DNA from: JACRLV01 sp045863555
GTDB lineage: Bacteria; Planctomycetota; Phycisphaerae; UBA1845; Fen-1342
Direction: 5' to 3'
Length of the DNA stretch: 64,000 nucleotides
Assembly (NCBI GenBank): GCA_045863555.1
Contig: BTUU01000015.1
Location: 92,060-156,059, forward strand
The position numbers were made by a program, and so were the translations under genes. Shown piece by piece: positions 1 through 8,023 of the stretch; position 1 is the first letter of the stretch, and every line of letters begins with the position of its first letter. The notes below the pieces were generated by a model. It was not told where the DNA came from, did not search any database, and saw only the letters and a list, made by a program, of their open reading frames with translations.

Positions 1-765
1 GATCGATTGCCCGACACGCGGGTCATGCGTGAGTGCCGCGTCGACGACGACTTCATCGATGCTCTCATCGCGCACGACGTCGACGATCGACTCGATCGTT
101 CCCAGGATCGGCAGTCTCCGGGTGCATTGCAGCGACGGCTGGCTCGGCTCGACCTTCAGGTACCCGCGCAGTTCATAGTGGCGGTCGCGCGATTCGGTCA
201 GCAGGTCGACCAGTTTCGCGATCGACGGTCCCGCGCCGACGAAGAGCACCCGCGCGGGTGTCAGCGTTACGGCTGAATGCGCGAGCATCCGAACCGGCGT
301 CATCACCCCGAGATAACCCGCCCCGACGGCAACCGGGAGCCATGGATTGGCGTGTCTCCCCAGAATCAGGCAAATGACCGCGTACGCGAGCGTCACGCCG
401 ATCACGCACGTCGCCGCCGCCCGCACGGCGATTCGGCTCCGCGCCATGAACGTCTGCCGCTCATAAAGCCCGCAGATCGTGCCCGCGACCGCGAGCGCTA
501 CCGGAAACGCGACCACCGACACCGCGAAGTGCGTGACCCACGTCAGTTCGACCACCGCGCGGATCGGCATCCAACCCGCAACCGCAACGGCCAGAACGGA
601 TGTCAGGACGTCGAGATAGATCCAAACGGTCGCGGGGAGCTCGAGGAGCAACGCCCGCAGATGCTGCGCGGCCGCGCCAGGACGCCGCCTCCGCGATGCG
701 AAAGCCGCCGGCCGGCGTGCGAGCCCGAGTGGGCAGTCTGAGCTGGCGACGAGGTCCCGGATCAT
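1..765 (-). CDS. Polyprenyl glycosylphosphotransferase (sugar transferase), N-terminal part
   Basis: Partial gene. The start codon is inside the window and the C-terminal catalytic domain lies beyond the left edge. I translated it by hand for 255 codons from an ATG preceded in frame by a TAA stop. The N-terminus has several hydrophobic segments with a short GLYERQTF element between them, as in the membrane domain of the exopolysaccharide sugar transferases. A Rossmann-like stretch follows (VLFVGAGPSIAKLVDLL, then HYELRGYL and RRLPILGTIESI). This is the CoA-binding-like domain that precedes the catalytic module in undecaprenyl-phosphate glucose/galactose phosphotransferases. Such enzymes move a sugar phosphate onto a lipid carrier at the inner membrane to start polysaccharide synthesis. 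Because the catalytic part is not visible, the substrate cannot be named. Confidence 0.7.
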   Translation of the reverse strand, partial: MIRDLVASSDCPLGLARRPAAFASRRRRPGAAAQHLRALLLELPATVWIYLDVLTSVLAVAVAGWMPIRAVVELTWVTHFAVSVVAFPVALAVAGTICGLYERQTFMARSRIAVRAAATCVIGVTLAYAVICLILGRHANPWLPVAVGAGYLGVMTPVRMLAHSAVTLTPARVLFVGAGPSIAKLVDLLTESRDRHYELRGYLKVEPSQPSLQCTRRLPILGTIESIVDVVRDESIDEVVVDAALTHDPRVGQSI

Positions 766-1041
766 GCTAGGCCGTAAATCGACCGTGCGCGGTTACGCCG
801 TGAGTAGGCCACTCGGTGGGTCCCACTGCACGGTTATCAGACCTTTATTCGTGCCCCACGGAATCACGATCGGTATCGCCACGCGGCATCGGGAGGCACG
901 GCCGACTCGGTCGTGGTGAATTCGGCACGCCGGGTGCCTCCAGAGGGTCGCCTGGTCCTGCAAATCGCCCGAATTCGGCGTTCTCGCCCGCCTGCCGGGG
1001 GGCCGGACATGAACGATCAGGCGATTTCGGCGCGACCCCCC

Positions 1042-1069
1042 TTGGCATTCGCGGCAGCCTCGGTATACT
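1042..1069 (+). promoter_or_regulatory. Sigma-70-type promoter for rpsL-rpsG
   Basis: A -35 box TTGGCA (1042-1047) and a -10 box TATACT (1064-1069) are separated by 16 bp. Each matches consensus at five of six positions. The predicted transcript leader to the rpsL start at 1133 is about 55-60 nt. The gap 766-1132 otherwise holds nothing I recognise. It does contain two complementary 8-mers, AAATCGCC at 962-969 and GGCGATTT at 1020-1027, but they lie upstream of the promoter and so outside the transcript. Confidence 0.6.
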
Positions 1070-1132
1070 GCCCGATTCTCCGCCTCATCGCGGGACGACC
1101 GCGCGAGGCCAAGTGCTAGGGAATGGGTGACT

Positions 1133-1528
1133 ATGCCGACGATGAACCAGTTGATCCGGCGGCCGCGCAGCAAGGTCGTCGCCAAGTCCAAGGTCCGCGA
1201 CCTGGATCAGTGCCCGCAGCGCCGCGGCGTCTGCCTGATTGTCAAGACGCAGACGCCCAAGAAGCCGAATTCGGCCCTGCGAAAGGTCGCCCGCGTTCGC
1301 CTGACCAACGGCAAGGAAGTCACGGCGTACATCCCCGGCATCGACCATAATCTCCAGGAACACTCGATCGTCCTCATCCGCGGCGGCCGTGTGCGCGACC
1401 TGCCTGGCGTGCGATACCACATCGTGCGCGGCAAGCTCGACTGCTCCGGCGCCGAGATGCAGGGCAAATTCGGCCACCGGCGCAATCGCAGCCGCAGCAA
1501 GTACGGCGTCAAGGTCAAGAAGAAGTAA
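1133..1528 (+). CDS. rpsL: 30S ribosomal protein S12
   Basis: Ribosomal protein S12 of the decoding centre, 131 residues, about the usual length for the family. Universal motifs are present: MPTMNQLIR at the start, TPKKPNSALRK around residues 41-51, and RGGRVRDLPGVRYH around 83-96. The start is set at the ATG giving MPTMNQ, as in homologues, not at the GTG two codons upstream. Lys43 and Lys44 are conserved, but residue 88 is Arg where most bacteria have Lys, the position where K88R gives streptomycin resistance. rpsG follows after 15 bp. rpsL and rpsG stand alone here: the usual next genes fusA and tuf are absent, and a hairpin ends the unit. Confidence 0.97.
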   Translation: MPTMNQLIRRPRSKVVAKSKVRDLDQCPQRRGVCLIVKTQTPKKPNSALRKVARVRLTNGKEVTAYIPGIDHNLQEHSIVLIRGGRVRDLPGVRYHIVRGKLDCSGAEMQGKFGHRRNRSRSKYGVKVKKK

Positions 1529-1543
1529 GGCGGAACCACTGGC

Positions 1544-2020
1544 ATGGCATACAAGAAGTTCACCGCATCGGTCCGGCAGCTTGAACCCGATTCACGCTTC
1601 GGCAGCGTCCTCGCAAGCAAGTTCATTAACTGCATGATGTGGCAGGGCAAGAAGTCCACCGCGCAGAAGATCTTCTACACCGCGATGGACCAGATCCAGG
1701 ACAAGATCAAGGATCGCCCCGCGATCGAGATCTTTGAGACCGCCCTCAACAACGTGAAGCCCGCGATCGAGGTTCGATCGAAGCGCGTCGGCGGCGCCAA
1801 CTACCAGGTCCCCATGCCCGTCGGCCCCAAGCGCCAGCAGTCGCTCGCGATCCGCTGGCTACTGGAAGCCTCCCGTGGCAAGGGCGGCCGGCCGATGGCC
1901 GAGCGTCTGGCCAACGAGCTGATGGCGGCGTTCCGTCGCGAAGGCGATGCGATGAACACGCGTGAAAACGTGCACCGTATGGCCGACGCGAACAAGGCGT
2001 TCGCCCACTTCGCCTGGTAG
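1544..2020 (+). CDS. rpsG: 30S ribosomal protein S7
   Basis: Ribosomal protein S7, 158 residues, the primary 16S rRNA binder that nucleates assembly of the 30S head. Recognised by the conserved order KFINCMMWQGKK, FETALNNVKPAIEVRS, GGANYQVPMPV and RREGDAMNTRENVHRMAD. It lies 15 bp downstream of rpsL in the same transcription unit, the standard str-operon order. The start MAYKKF is normal. A perfect hairpin lies 40 bp beyond the stop, and the next gene is convergent. Confidence 0.97.
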   Translation: MAYKKFTASVRQLEPDSRFGSVLASKFINCMMWQGKKSTAQKIFYTAMDQIQDKIKDRPAIEIFETALNNVKPAIEVRSKRVGGANYQVPMPVGPKRQQSLAIRWLLEASRGKGGRPMAERLANELMAAFRREGDAMNTRENVHRMADANKAFAHFAW

Positions 2021-2059
2021 CGCGTCTGCGTCTGCTGGTCAATAATTGAGAATCACTAC

Positions 2060-2090
2060 GAGGGCGTCGATGTGATCCATCGACGCCCTC
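2060..2090. terminator. Bidirectional hairpin terminator between rpsG and hypA
   Basis: A perfect 13-bp stem, GAGGGCGTCGATG (2060-2072) and its complement (2078-2090), with a 5-nt loop. It lies between the convergent ends of rpsG and the hydrogenase operon. The T-tract on the plus side is poor (GCCCGTTTGT), so it may work partly as a transcript-end stabiliser. Its position between convergent operons supports a shared termination role. Confidence 0.6.
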
Positions 2091-2116
2091 GCCCGTTTGT
2101 CACGCAGCGGCAACGC

Positions 2117-2473
2117 TTACAGCGGTGATAGACGTTTCCCTTGAATGAACGTCAGCTCGAGTTCGCCGCCACTTTCGATCGGTTCGCCCATCGCCCCGCA
2201 GTCGGGGCAGTCCCAATCCCAGTTGGAAATATCGAACTCCCTGCCGCACCTTGAACACGCCGCGCGGAGAGGCATCAATTCAATCGCGAGCTCCGCCGCC
2301 TCACACGACGTACCGGCGCCGGCGGCGCGAAATGCATCGTCGAGCATGTCCGGCTCGATTTGCCGCAGCACACCGATGCGGCATTTCACCCGCGTGACCG
2401 AGGACAAGCCCGCCGATCGCGCCTGCTCGCAGGCGAGGTCGACCAGCGCGCGGGCAATCGAGAATTCATGCAT
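2117..2473 (-). CDS. hypA: Hydrogenase nickel-insertion protein HypA
   Basis: HypA delivers Ni2+ to the large-subunit precursor of NiFe hydrogenases. The 118-residue protein has the conserved MHE N-terminus, whose His2 is the nickel ligand. It also has a structural zinc site of two CxxC pairs, Cys73/Cys76 (CSRC) and Cys89/Cys92 (CPDC). It is the last gene of the hydrogenase operon and overlaps the end of the maturation protease gene by 8 bp, so it is probably translationally coupled. The other accessory genes (hypB to hypF) are not in the window and must be elsewhere if the enzyme is made. Confidence 0.93.
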   Translation of the reverse strand: MHEFSIARALVDLACEQARSAGLSSVTRVKCRIGVLRQIEPDMLDDAFRAAGAGTSCEAAELAIELMPLRAACSRCGREFDISNWDWDCPDCGAMGEPIESGGELELTFIQGKRLSPL

Positions 2474-3017
2474 GGCACAATCCCCGTCGCGCCTGCCATT
2501 CGACGACGTCCGAGCGGATCTGCCAGACCACCTCGCCGGCCGCCCGCGCCACCGGGCCGGTCATCTCCTCGCCGTAGCCGAAATCTTCGCCCGCGGCCGC
2601 GTAGATCCAGATCTGCGGGGGCAGCATCTCCAGCTCTTCACCGATGCGCAGCGCCTCCGCCACGCCGATCAGGTGCGACGAGTGCAGGCTGCGGAGCCCG
2701 ACGTCGAGCAGCGCGCCGGCACGGTCGATCGGTCCGGCGCCGGCGAACACCAGGCGTCTCCACCTGCCGGTCTCCCCGCCACGTGCTGCGTCGACGATCA
2801 CGAGCAGCCGAATGCCCTCGAGATTCGTGAGCAAATCCGCGCCCGGGGCTTCCGTCGCGAGGACGCGCACGCCCGCAGGCGGGGCCTCCGCCAGCCGTGC
2901 GGCAACGTGCAGACCGAACTGATCGTCGCGCCGGCTGCTCCTGCCGCAGCCGATGATGAGCACATCGGGGGCGGCCGTTTCGATCGCGCCCGCACCCGCG
3001 TCCGCCTCCGTGGTCAT
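2466..3017 (-). CDS. Hydrogenase maturation protease (HycI/HupD family)
   Basis: Nickel-dependent endopeptidase that removes the C-terminal tail of the NiFe large subunit once the metal centre is inserted. The 183-residue protein begins at the ATG two bases after the large-subunit stop. A longer reading is possible but would overlap that gene. Family features: a Rossmann-like start with IIGCGRSSRRDDQFG (acidic metal ligand Asp31 or Asp32), VIVDAARGG (Asp76), and LHSSHLIG (His112 or His115). Its substrate, the large subunit just upstream, has a short cleavable tail, as expected. Confidence 0.88.
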   Translation of the reverse strand: MTTEADAGAGAIETAAPDVLIIGCGRSSRRDDQFGLHVAARLAEAPPAGVRVLATEAPGADLLTNLEGIRLLVIVDAARGGETGRWRRLVFAGAGPIDRAGALLDVGLRSLHSSHLIGVAEALRIGEELEMLPPQIWIYAAAGEDFGYGEEMTGPVARAAGEVVWQIRSDVVEWQARRGLCHA

Positions 3018-3019
3018 GA

Positions 3020-4387
3020 TCACACCCACTCGACGTCGAGCGCGTGCGTCGCACACGAGATGCACGGGTCGTATGCGCGCACGAGCATCTCCAGACGCAG
3101 CGTGATGTCGTCCCTGGATTTGTTTTGCGACAGCATCTGCCGCACCAGCGCCCGCATGTCCGCCTCGATGTTCGCGAGGTTCTGCCCCGTGGGGATTACG
3201 AGATTCGACTCGCGGATTCGTCCACGGCCGTCCAGATCATATTCATGGAACAGGACGCCGCGCGGCACTTCCGCCGCGCCCACGCCGTGGCCGAACCGCT
3301 CCGGCGCTGCAAGCGGTTCGACGGTGAGGCCGCGAGTCAGCAGTGTTTCGCACAGTTCGATCGCGGCTTCGAGGCATTCCGCGACTTCAACGAGCTGAGC
3401 CGTATTGTTGTGGAACGGATTGCCGCACGACGGCTTGAGCCCCAGTTCGTCAGCGATCCGGCGCGCCGCCGGGCGGAGCCGGTCGTGATTGACATTGAAC
3501 CGGGCGAGCGCCCCGACGGCGTACGTGGGCGCGTTCGGCGAGCAGCAGTGCTTCGCGCTCGAGTGCGGTACGACGTCCTCGATGACCCGCCGGCGATAGT
3601 CCGCCACGGCAGTCGGCGTCGCTGCCAGCGTCGAGACGAGTTCGCCGTCGTAAAAGGCGTATTCCCGGTCCTGGGAAGACCGCAGCGCGAGATACTCGGT
3701 CGGGCGTTCGAAGTGCGGGATCGACAGCACCTTGAAGAGCGTGACCGTCTCGGCGACATCCGCGCGGGCCGCTTCGAGCCGCGTTTTCATCTCCCGCAGC
3801 TCGCTTTCCCGCGGCAGATTCGAGAAGCCGCCGACGCGGTACGAGATGGGGTGAATGTGCCGTCCGCCGACGATCGCGCAAAGATCATTCGAGAGCTTCT
3901 TCATCCGCAGGGCCCGCTTGACCACCTCGGGATGGGTCTTCGCCAATGGGATCACCGACCCGGCCCCGACGAAATCCGGCACCGCCAGGAAGTAGAGATG
4001 CAGCACGTGGCTCTGCAGCTCTTCGCCCATCAGGATGAGCTTCCGGAGCAGAATTGTCTGCTCGCTCGGCACGATGCCGCACGCAGCTTCGATCGCCTTC
4101 GTTGCGGCCGTCGTGTGGCCGACCGAGCAGATGCCGCAGATGCGGCAGGCGATGTGCGGGGCCTCGTCGTAGCGCCGGCCGCGCAGGAACGCCTCAAAGA
4201 AGCGCGGGCTCTCGACGATCTGAAGTTCGAGGCGTGTGATCTCGCCGTCGCACACGCGGACGGCGATGTTCCCGTGTCCCTCGACGCGCGTGATGTCTTT
4301 TACATTGATCGTGACTTCGCGGTCGCCGGGTTCCCGCCGGGGCGGCGTCTCGTCGATCAGACCGGCGGCATGATCAGGCGTGCTCAC
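3020..4387 (-). CDS. NiFe hydrogenase large (alpha) subunit, group 3-like
   Basis: Catalytic subunit carrying the Ni-Fe(CN)2CO centre, 455 residues. The N-terminal nickel motif is CRICGICSVGH at 81-91. The C-terminal motif is DPCISCATH, with Cys442, Cys445 and His448, followed by a seven-residue tail that the maturation protease would remove. The start codon is GTG, overlapping the small-subunit stop (GTGA). Overall form (RVEGHGN, GRHIHPISYRVGGF) and operon partners fit the cytoplasmic bidirectional group 3 enzymes, closest by gene content to group 3b NAD(P)-linked hydrogenases. The subgroup is an inference from neighbours. Confidence 0.93.
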   Translation of the reverse strand: MSTPDHAAGLIDETPPRREPGDREVTINVKDITRVEGHGNIAVRVCDGEITRLELQIVESPRFFEAFLRGRRYDEAPHIACRICGICSVGHTTAATKAIEAACGIVPSEQTILLRKLILMGEELQSHVLHLYFLAVPDFVGAGSVIPLAKTHPEVVKRALRMKKLSNDLCAIVGGRHIHPISYRVGGFSNLPRESELREMKTRLEAARADVAETVTLFKVLSIPHFERPTEYLALRSSQDREYAFYDGELVSTLAATPTAVADYRRRVIEDVVPHSSAKHCCSPNAPTYAVGALARFNVNHDRLRPAARRIADELGLKPSCGNPFHNNTAQLVEVAECLEAAIELCETLLTRGLTVEPLAAPERFGHGVGAAEVPRGVLFHEYDLDGRGRIRESNLVIPTGQNLANIEADMRALVRQMLSQNKSRDDITLRLEMLVRAYDPCISCATHALDVEWV

Positions 4388-5193
4388 GGCACGTCTCCCT
4401 TCTGAAAGGCTCCGTAGAGCCGCAGGCTTGCCAGCACCTCTTCGAGCGGCACGTCATACTGCTCCCGCACGTTGCGCCCGAAGGCCTGCAGCGCTTCATC
4501 GCCGACGATGCCGCGGCAGCCTTCGCACGCCGCCCCGTAGCGCGGACAGATGGCGTCACAGCCCGCCCGCGTCACCGGGCCGAGGCAGATGTCGCCCTTT
4601 TCGTACAGGCAGAGATTCCCCGCCCGCTTGCACTCGACGCACACGGGATAGGAGGGCAGGTGGAACGGCCGGCCCGCGAGGATGCGCTTCACGAAGCGCA
4701 GAAACTCCTCCTTGACCAGCGGGCAGCCCGGGAGTTCGTAATCGACCTTGACGACCGCGGCCAGCGGGCGTGCGGGTGTGGTCGGGAAGTGAATCGCCTT
4801 CTCGCCATAGACGTATTGGCGGACGGACTCGTTGTCCTGGTGGTTCTTCAGCGTGTTCACGCCCCCCAGGCACGCGCACGAACCGATCGCGACCAGCGTC
4901 CGGCAGCACTCGCGCAGCCGTCGCGCCTCCTCCTCGTCGTGCGGCGTCGAGACCGCCCCGTCGACCAGTCCGATGTCGATGTCCCATGCCCGCTCCGTCA
5001 TCGCCTCGCGGAAATTCACAATCTCGACGGCTCCGAGCAGGTCCAGCAACTCGTTCTCCAGCTCCAGGATCGCCAGAGAGCAACCTTCGCAACCCGTCAG
5101 GCTGAAGACCGCGATTCGCGGCGGCGCTTTCGTCTGCGGCCGGGCGGGATGGCCGGCCAGACCGGCGGGGCAGCTTTCCAGGACGGTTGTCAT
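4384..5193 (-). CDS. NiFe hydrogenase small (delta) subunit
   Basis: Electron-transfer subunit, 269 residues, which carries iron-sulfur clusters from the active site towards the diaphorase subunits. The proximal-cluster motif is SLTGCEGCSLAILELE near residues 31-46, with GSCACLGG and ELPGCPL further on. The C-terminal half is rich in Cys (CVECKRAGNLC, CLGP, CDAICPRYGAACEGC), suggesting additional clusters. The start is an ATG overlapping the upstream stop as ATGA. No Tat signal is present, so it should stay in the cytoplasm. It overlaps the large subunit by 4 bp at its other end. Confidence 0.92.
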   Translation of the reverse strand: MTTVLESCPAGLAGHPARPQTKAPPRIAVFSLTGCEGCSLAILELENELLDLLGAVEIVNFREAMTERAWDIDIGLVDGAVSTPHDEEEARRLRECCRTLVAIGSCACLGGVNTLKNHQDNESVRQYVYGEKAIHFPTTPARPLAAVVKVDYELPGCPLVKEEFLRFVKRILAGRPFHLPSYPVCVECKRAGNLCLYEKGDICLGPVTRAGCDAICPRYGAACEGCRGIVGDEALQAFGRNVREQYDVPLEEVLASLRLYGAFQKGDVP

Positions 5194-6044
5194 TCGATCG
5201 CCTCCCGTATCACACCGATCTCCGCGTAGTTGAACACCGGCCCGTCCAGGCAGGCGTACAGGTGATTCACCTGGCAGTGACCGCACTTACCGATGCCGCA
5301 CTTCATCCGCCGTTCCAGCGAGCAATACACGTTCTCGGCTGCGATTCCGCGGGCAAGAAGTTCGAGCATGACGAACTTGAACATGATCGGCGGGCCGATC
5401 ACGGCGACGCGCATCCGCGAAGGCACAAACTGCGGGAGGTCGCGAAAGAGCCGCGTCACCACACCCACGCGCCCCTTCCAGCCCTCCTCGCCACGATCCA
5501 CGGTGACAAGGCAGTGAACGCGCGAATCCGATTCCCACGTCGCAAGCTCATCGCGGAAGAGGAGTTCGGCCGGGGATCGGGCGCCGTAGAGCAGGTGAAA
5601 TTCGCCGAAACGGTCGCGCCGATCGAGGATGTAGTGAATCAGCGAACGCGCCGGCGCCAGTGCGCACCCGCCCGCGACGATCAGGATGTCGCTCCCGTGC
5701 AGCGCCTGAACGTCGAATCCGCGGCCCAGCGGACCGCGCACGCCGATCGTGTCCCCGGGCTGGAGCTGGTGAATCGCGTTCGTCACCTCGCCGACGCGCC
5801 GCACGGTCAGTTCGAACGTCTCCGGCCGGGTTGGCGACGAGCAGATCGAGATCGGGCATTCGCCGACGCCGAAAATAGACACCTGAACAAACTGCCCCGG
5901 CGCGTGTCCGAGGGTCGAGCGGTCTCGAAGCCGCAGCGTGTAGTGATTCTCCAGCGCCGTGACCGGACGCACCGCCACGACGTCCGCCGGTTCGGGCAGA
6001 TAGACGCTCGCGACGGTCGGACGCGGGAGTTCAGCAGTGAGCAT
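5190..6044 (-). CDS. Hydrogenase FAD/NAD(P)-binding (gamma) subunit
   Basis: Diaphorase subunit of about 284 residues in the ferredoxin reductase-like superfamily. It has an FAD-binding barrel (ENHYTLRLRD, HAPGQFVQVSIFGVGE, then PISICSSP) and a nucleotide-binding fold (VAGGCALAPARSLIHY, VIGPPIMFKF). A C-terminal Cys cluster (KCGIGKCGHCQVN, then YAC) binds a [2Fe-2S] centre. It links hydrogen chemistry to NAD(P)H. The ATG has a GGAGG five bases upstream and lies inside the last 14 bp of the histidine-kinase gene. The open frame continues upstream but only over kinase coding sequence. Confidence 0.9.
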   Translation of the reverse strand: MLTAELPRPTVASVYLPEPADVVAVRPVTALENHYTLRLRDRSTLGHAPGQFVQVSIFGVGECPISICSSPTRPETFELTVRRVGEVTNAIHQLQPGDTIGVRGPLGRGFDVQALHGSDILIVAGGCALAPARSLIHYILDRRDRFGEFHLLYGARSPAELLFRDELATWESDSRVHCLVTVDRGEEGWKGRVGVVTRLFRDLPQFVPSRMRVAVIGPPIMFKFVMLELLARGIAAENVYCSLERRMKCGIGKCGHCQVNHLYACLDGPVFNYAEIGVIREAIE

Positions 6045-7620
6045 AGGACCTCCGGGCTGATGCAGGAGCGGAGCCGCCGCCGCATGCCGCTTCGACGGTG
6101 CGTCCCTGCGAATCGGGAGGCGAAGCCGACGACGGGCCCGTCGCAACGGCCCGTTCGGCGGATCCCCCTGAAACAGCGGCCGTCTCGGCCGCGCGGAATT
6201 TCAGCGTGAAGCTCGTGCCGCGACCCGGCTCGGAGCGGACCTCGATCCGGCCGCCGGCCTGTTCCACGACAGCGCCGACGATCGCGAGGCCAAGGCCTGA
6301 GCCGGTGATCCCGGCGGCCAGGGCGTTGTTCCCCCGCCGGTAAGCGTCGAACGTGGGCGTTCCGTCGCGGTTGAATTGCCTGAGAAGATCGGCATCGAAT
6401 CCGATGCCGGAATCGTCGACGCGAATCGCGATCCATGCCTCGCCGCTCGAATCGGCGGGAACGCGCTCGACGGCGACATGGACGGTCCCGCCCGATGGCG
6501 TGTATTTGAGCCCGTTGTCGAGGACGTTCTCGATGCACTCGCCCAGGTCGCGAGGGTCGACTCGCGCGGCAAGACTGTCCCCGCCCGGTACGCTCCATTC
6601 GAAGTGGATGCCCCGCTTCGCCGCGACGGGTTGAAGCGCCGCACACTGCGACGAAACCAGTTGTCCGACATCCGCCCCCGCCTCATCGTGCCTCGCCGGG
6701 TCGGCGTCCTGCACGCGCGCCAGGGTAAGCAACTCGGTCACGTGCAGGATCCCCTCGTTGCAGCAGCGCGCGATGCAGCCATAGGTCTCGGCATATTCGG
6801 ATTCCGCGACGACCCCGTCACGGATCAGTCCCGCCAGCGTCTGTACCGTCGCGAGCGGGCTCTTGAGCCGGTGCGCCGCCGTCTGCATGAAGCGCGACCG
6901 CCGCTCCTGGAGTTCGCGGATGACTTCCTGCGAGGCTCGCAGATGAGCGTTCACGGTCTCAAGCTGTGCCTCGCGTCGTCGCAGGCGGGCGGCGATGCTC
7001 CCGGTCAGATAATGCGTGCCCAGCACGCCCGCCGCCACGGCCGCCACCATTGCGACGGCATACGCCGCTCCTTGCGGATGATGTACCGCGCTCGCGATGG
7101 GGATCGGTGCATGGTAGGGGGTCACCATGCCAAATATCTCGCCGGCCGTCAGGCCTGCAAACAGCACGATCGTCCAGACAGCCTGGACGATGACGCCGCG
7201 CGGAGGCAGCAGGAGGGCCGCGAATACCACGTGAAACACGTAGAAAATCGTCAGCGGACTTTCATACCCGCCCGTAAAACGCACGAGCGCCGTCAGGATC
7301 ACCAGATCGGCCGCGATCTGCGCGTGCGTGAGCCGCAGCGCCATGGCGGGTGAACTTCGTACGCGCGGCGCGCGCTCGGCCAACCACCAGATCACGTTGA
7401 GGAGGGCAAGCGCCCCCAGGACCATGAAGATTTCAACCGGGCGATCGGCGTCCGGGCGGACGAGCCGCTCGACGCCGAGTCCCGCCAGCGGAGTCGCGAT
7501 GAACACCCATCGCAGCCGGATGTACCAGAGCACGGACCGGGCCGAGAGCAGCGGTTCGAGTGTCTCAGACGCTTCCTGCTGATCCGCCGCGGTCCGGATT
7601 GTCGCATCGCGCAGCGTCAT
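6031..7620 (-). CDS. Membrane histidine kinase encoded within the hydrogenase operon
   Basis: Sensor kinase of 529 residues. The N-terminal third has six or so hydrophobic segments (residues about 30-215) and no large periplasmic domain, so it probably senses something in or near the membrane. A short coiled linker leads to the phosphoacceptor motif AAHRLKSPLA (His250), an N box (ECIENVLDNGLKYTP), and G boxes VDDSGIGF and GSGLGLAIV. About 55 low-complexity residues follow the ATPase domain. It sits between subunit genes, one base after the receiver-protein stop and overlapping the FAD subunit start, so it is co-translated with the enzyme. The signal could be redox state or hydrogen, but nothing shows which. 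Confidence 0.92.
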   Translation of the reverse strand: MTLRDATIRTAADQQEASETLEPLLSARSVLWYIRLRWVFIATPLAGLGVERLVRPDADRPVEIFMVLGALALLNVIWWLAERAPRVRSSPAMALRLTHAQIAADLVILTALVRFTGGYESPLTIFYVFHVVFAALLLPPRGVIVQAVWTIVLFAGLTAGEIFGMVTPYHAPIPIASAVHHPQGAAYAVAMVAAVAAGVLGTHYLTGSIAARLRRREAQLETVNAHLRASQEVIRELQERRSRFMQTAAHRLKSPLATVQTLAGLIRDGVVAESEYAETYGCIARCCNEGILHVTELLTLARVQDADPARHDEAGADVGQLVSSQCAALQPVAAKRGIHFEWSVPGGDSLAARVDPRDLGECIENVLDNGLKYTPSGGTVHVAVERVPADSSGEAWIAIRVDDSGIGFDADLLRQFNRDGTPTFDAYRRGNNALAAGITGSGLGLAIVGAVVEQAGGRIEVRSEPGRGTSFTLKFRAAETAAVSGGSAERAVATGPSSASPPDSQGRTVEAACGGGSAPASARRSYAHC

Positions 7621-7621
7621 C

Positions 7622-8023
7622 TCACGCCCTGATTCCGAGGAACTTGTCCACCGCGACGCGCAGCACGGCGGCGTCGAGCGGTTTCTCGAGGAACGCGTCG
7701 GCGGGCACGTACTCGCTGCCGAGTTCCTTTGCGTAATCCATGCCGATCTTGCTGCCGATCGCCGAGATCATGATCACGGGAATGTCGCGCGTCTGCGGAT
7801 CCTCTTTGATCGCGTAGCAGAGGTGGAAGCCTTCCGACGGGGTCGCGAGCATGATATCGAGCAGCACGATGTCGGGCCGTTTGCGCTTCAGCGCCTCGAG
7901 GCCCGCCGGGCCCGTGCTGCACGCCGTGATGTGGTACCGCGGCGGCGACAGCATCGCGCGAACCGCGAAGTGCATGTCCTGGTCGTCGTCGATCAGCAGG
8001 ATTTCATACGGTTCAGCGCCCAT
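7622..8023 (-). CDS. Single-domain response regulator (receiver only)
   Basis: Receiver domain of 133 residues with no output domain. Visible are the acidic pocket (IDDDQD), phosphoacceptor Asp56 (VLLDIML), Ser87 (MISAIG) and Lys114 (LEKP). It begins 11 bp inside the end of the iron-sulfur subunit gene and is followed one base later by the histidine kinase, its likely partner. Without a DNA-binding domain it must act through protein contact or as a phosphorelay intermediate. A role in adjusting hydrogenase activity or passing the signal to another regulator is inference. Confidence 0.92.
   Translation of the reverse strand: MGAEPYEILLIDDDQDMHFAVRAMLSPPRYHITACSTGPAGLEALKRKRPDIVLLDIMLATPSEGFHLCYAIKEDPQTRDIPVIMISAIGSKIGMDYAKELGSEYVPADAFLEKPLDAAVLRVAVDKFLGIRA

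Noticed and set aside
277..741. Plus-strand frame of 154 codons at the left edge
   Set aside because: It is the shadow of the minus-strand sugar transferase, whose translation gives membrane helices and a Rossmann-like motif. The plus frame is Arg/Asp/His-rich and shows no fold.
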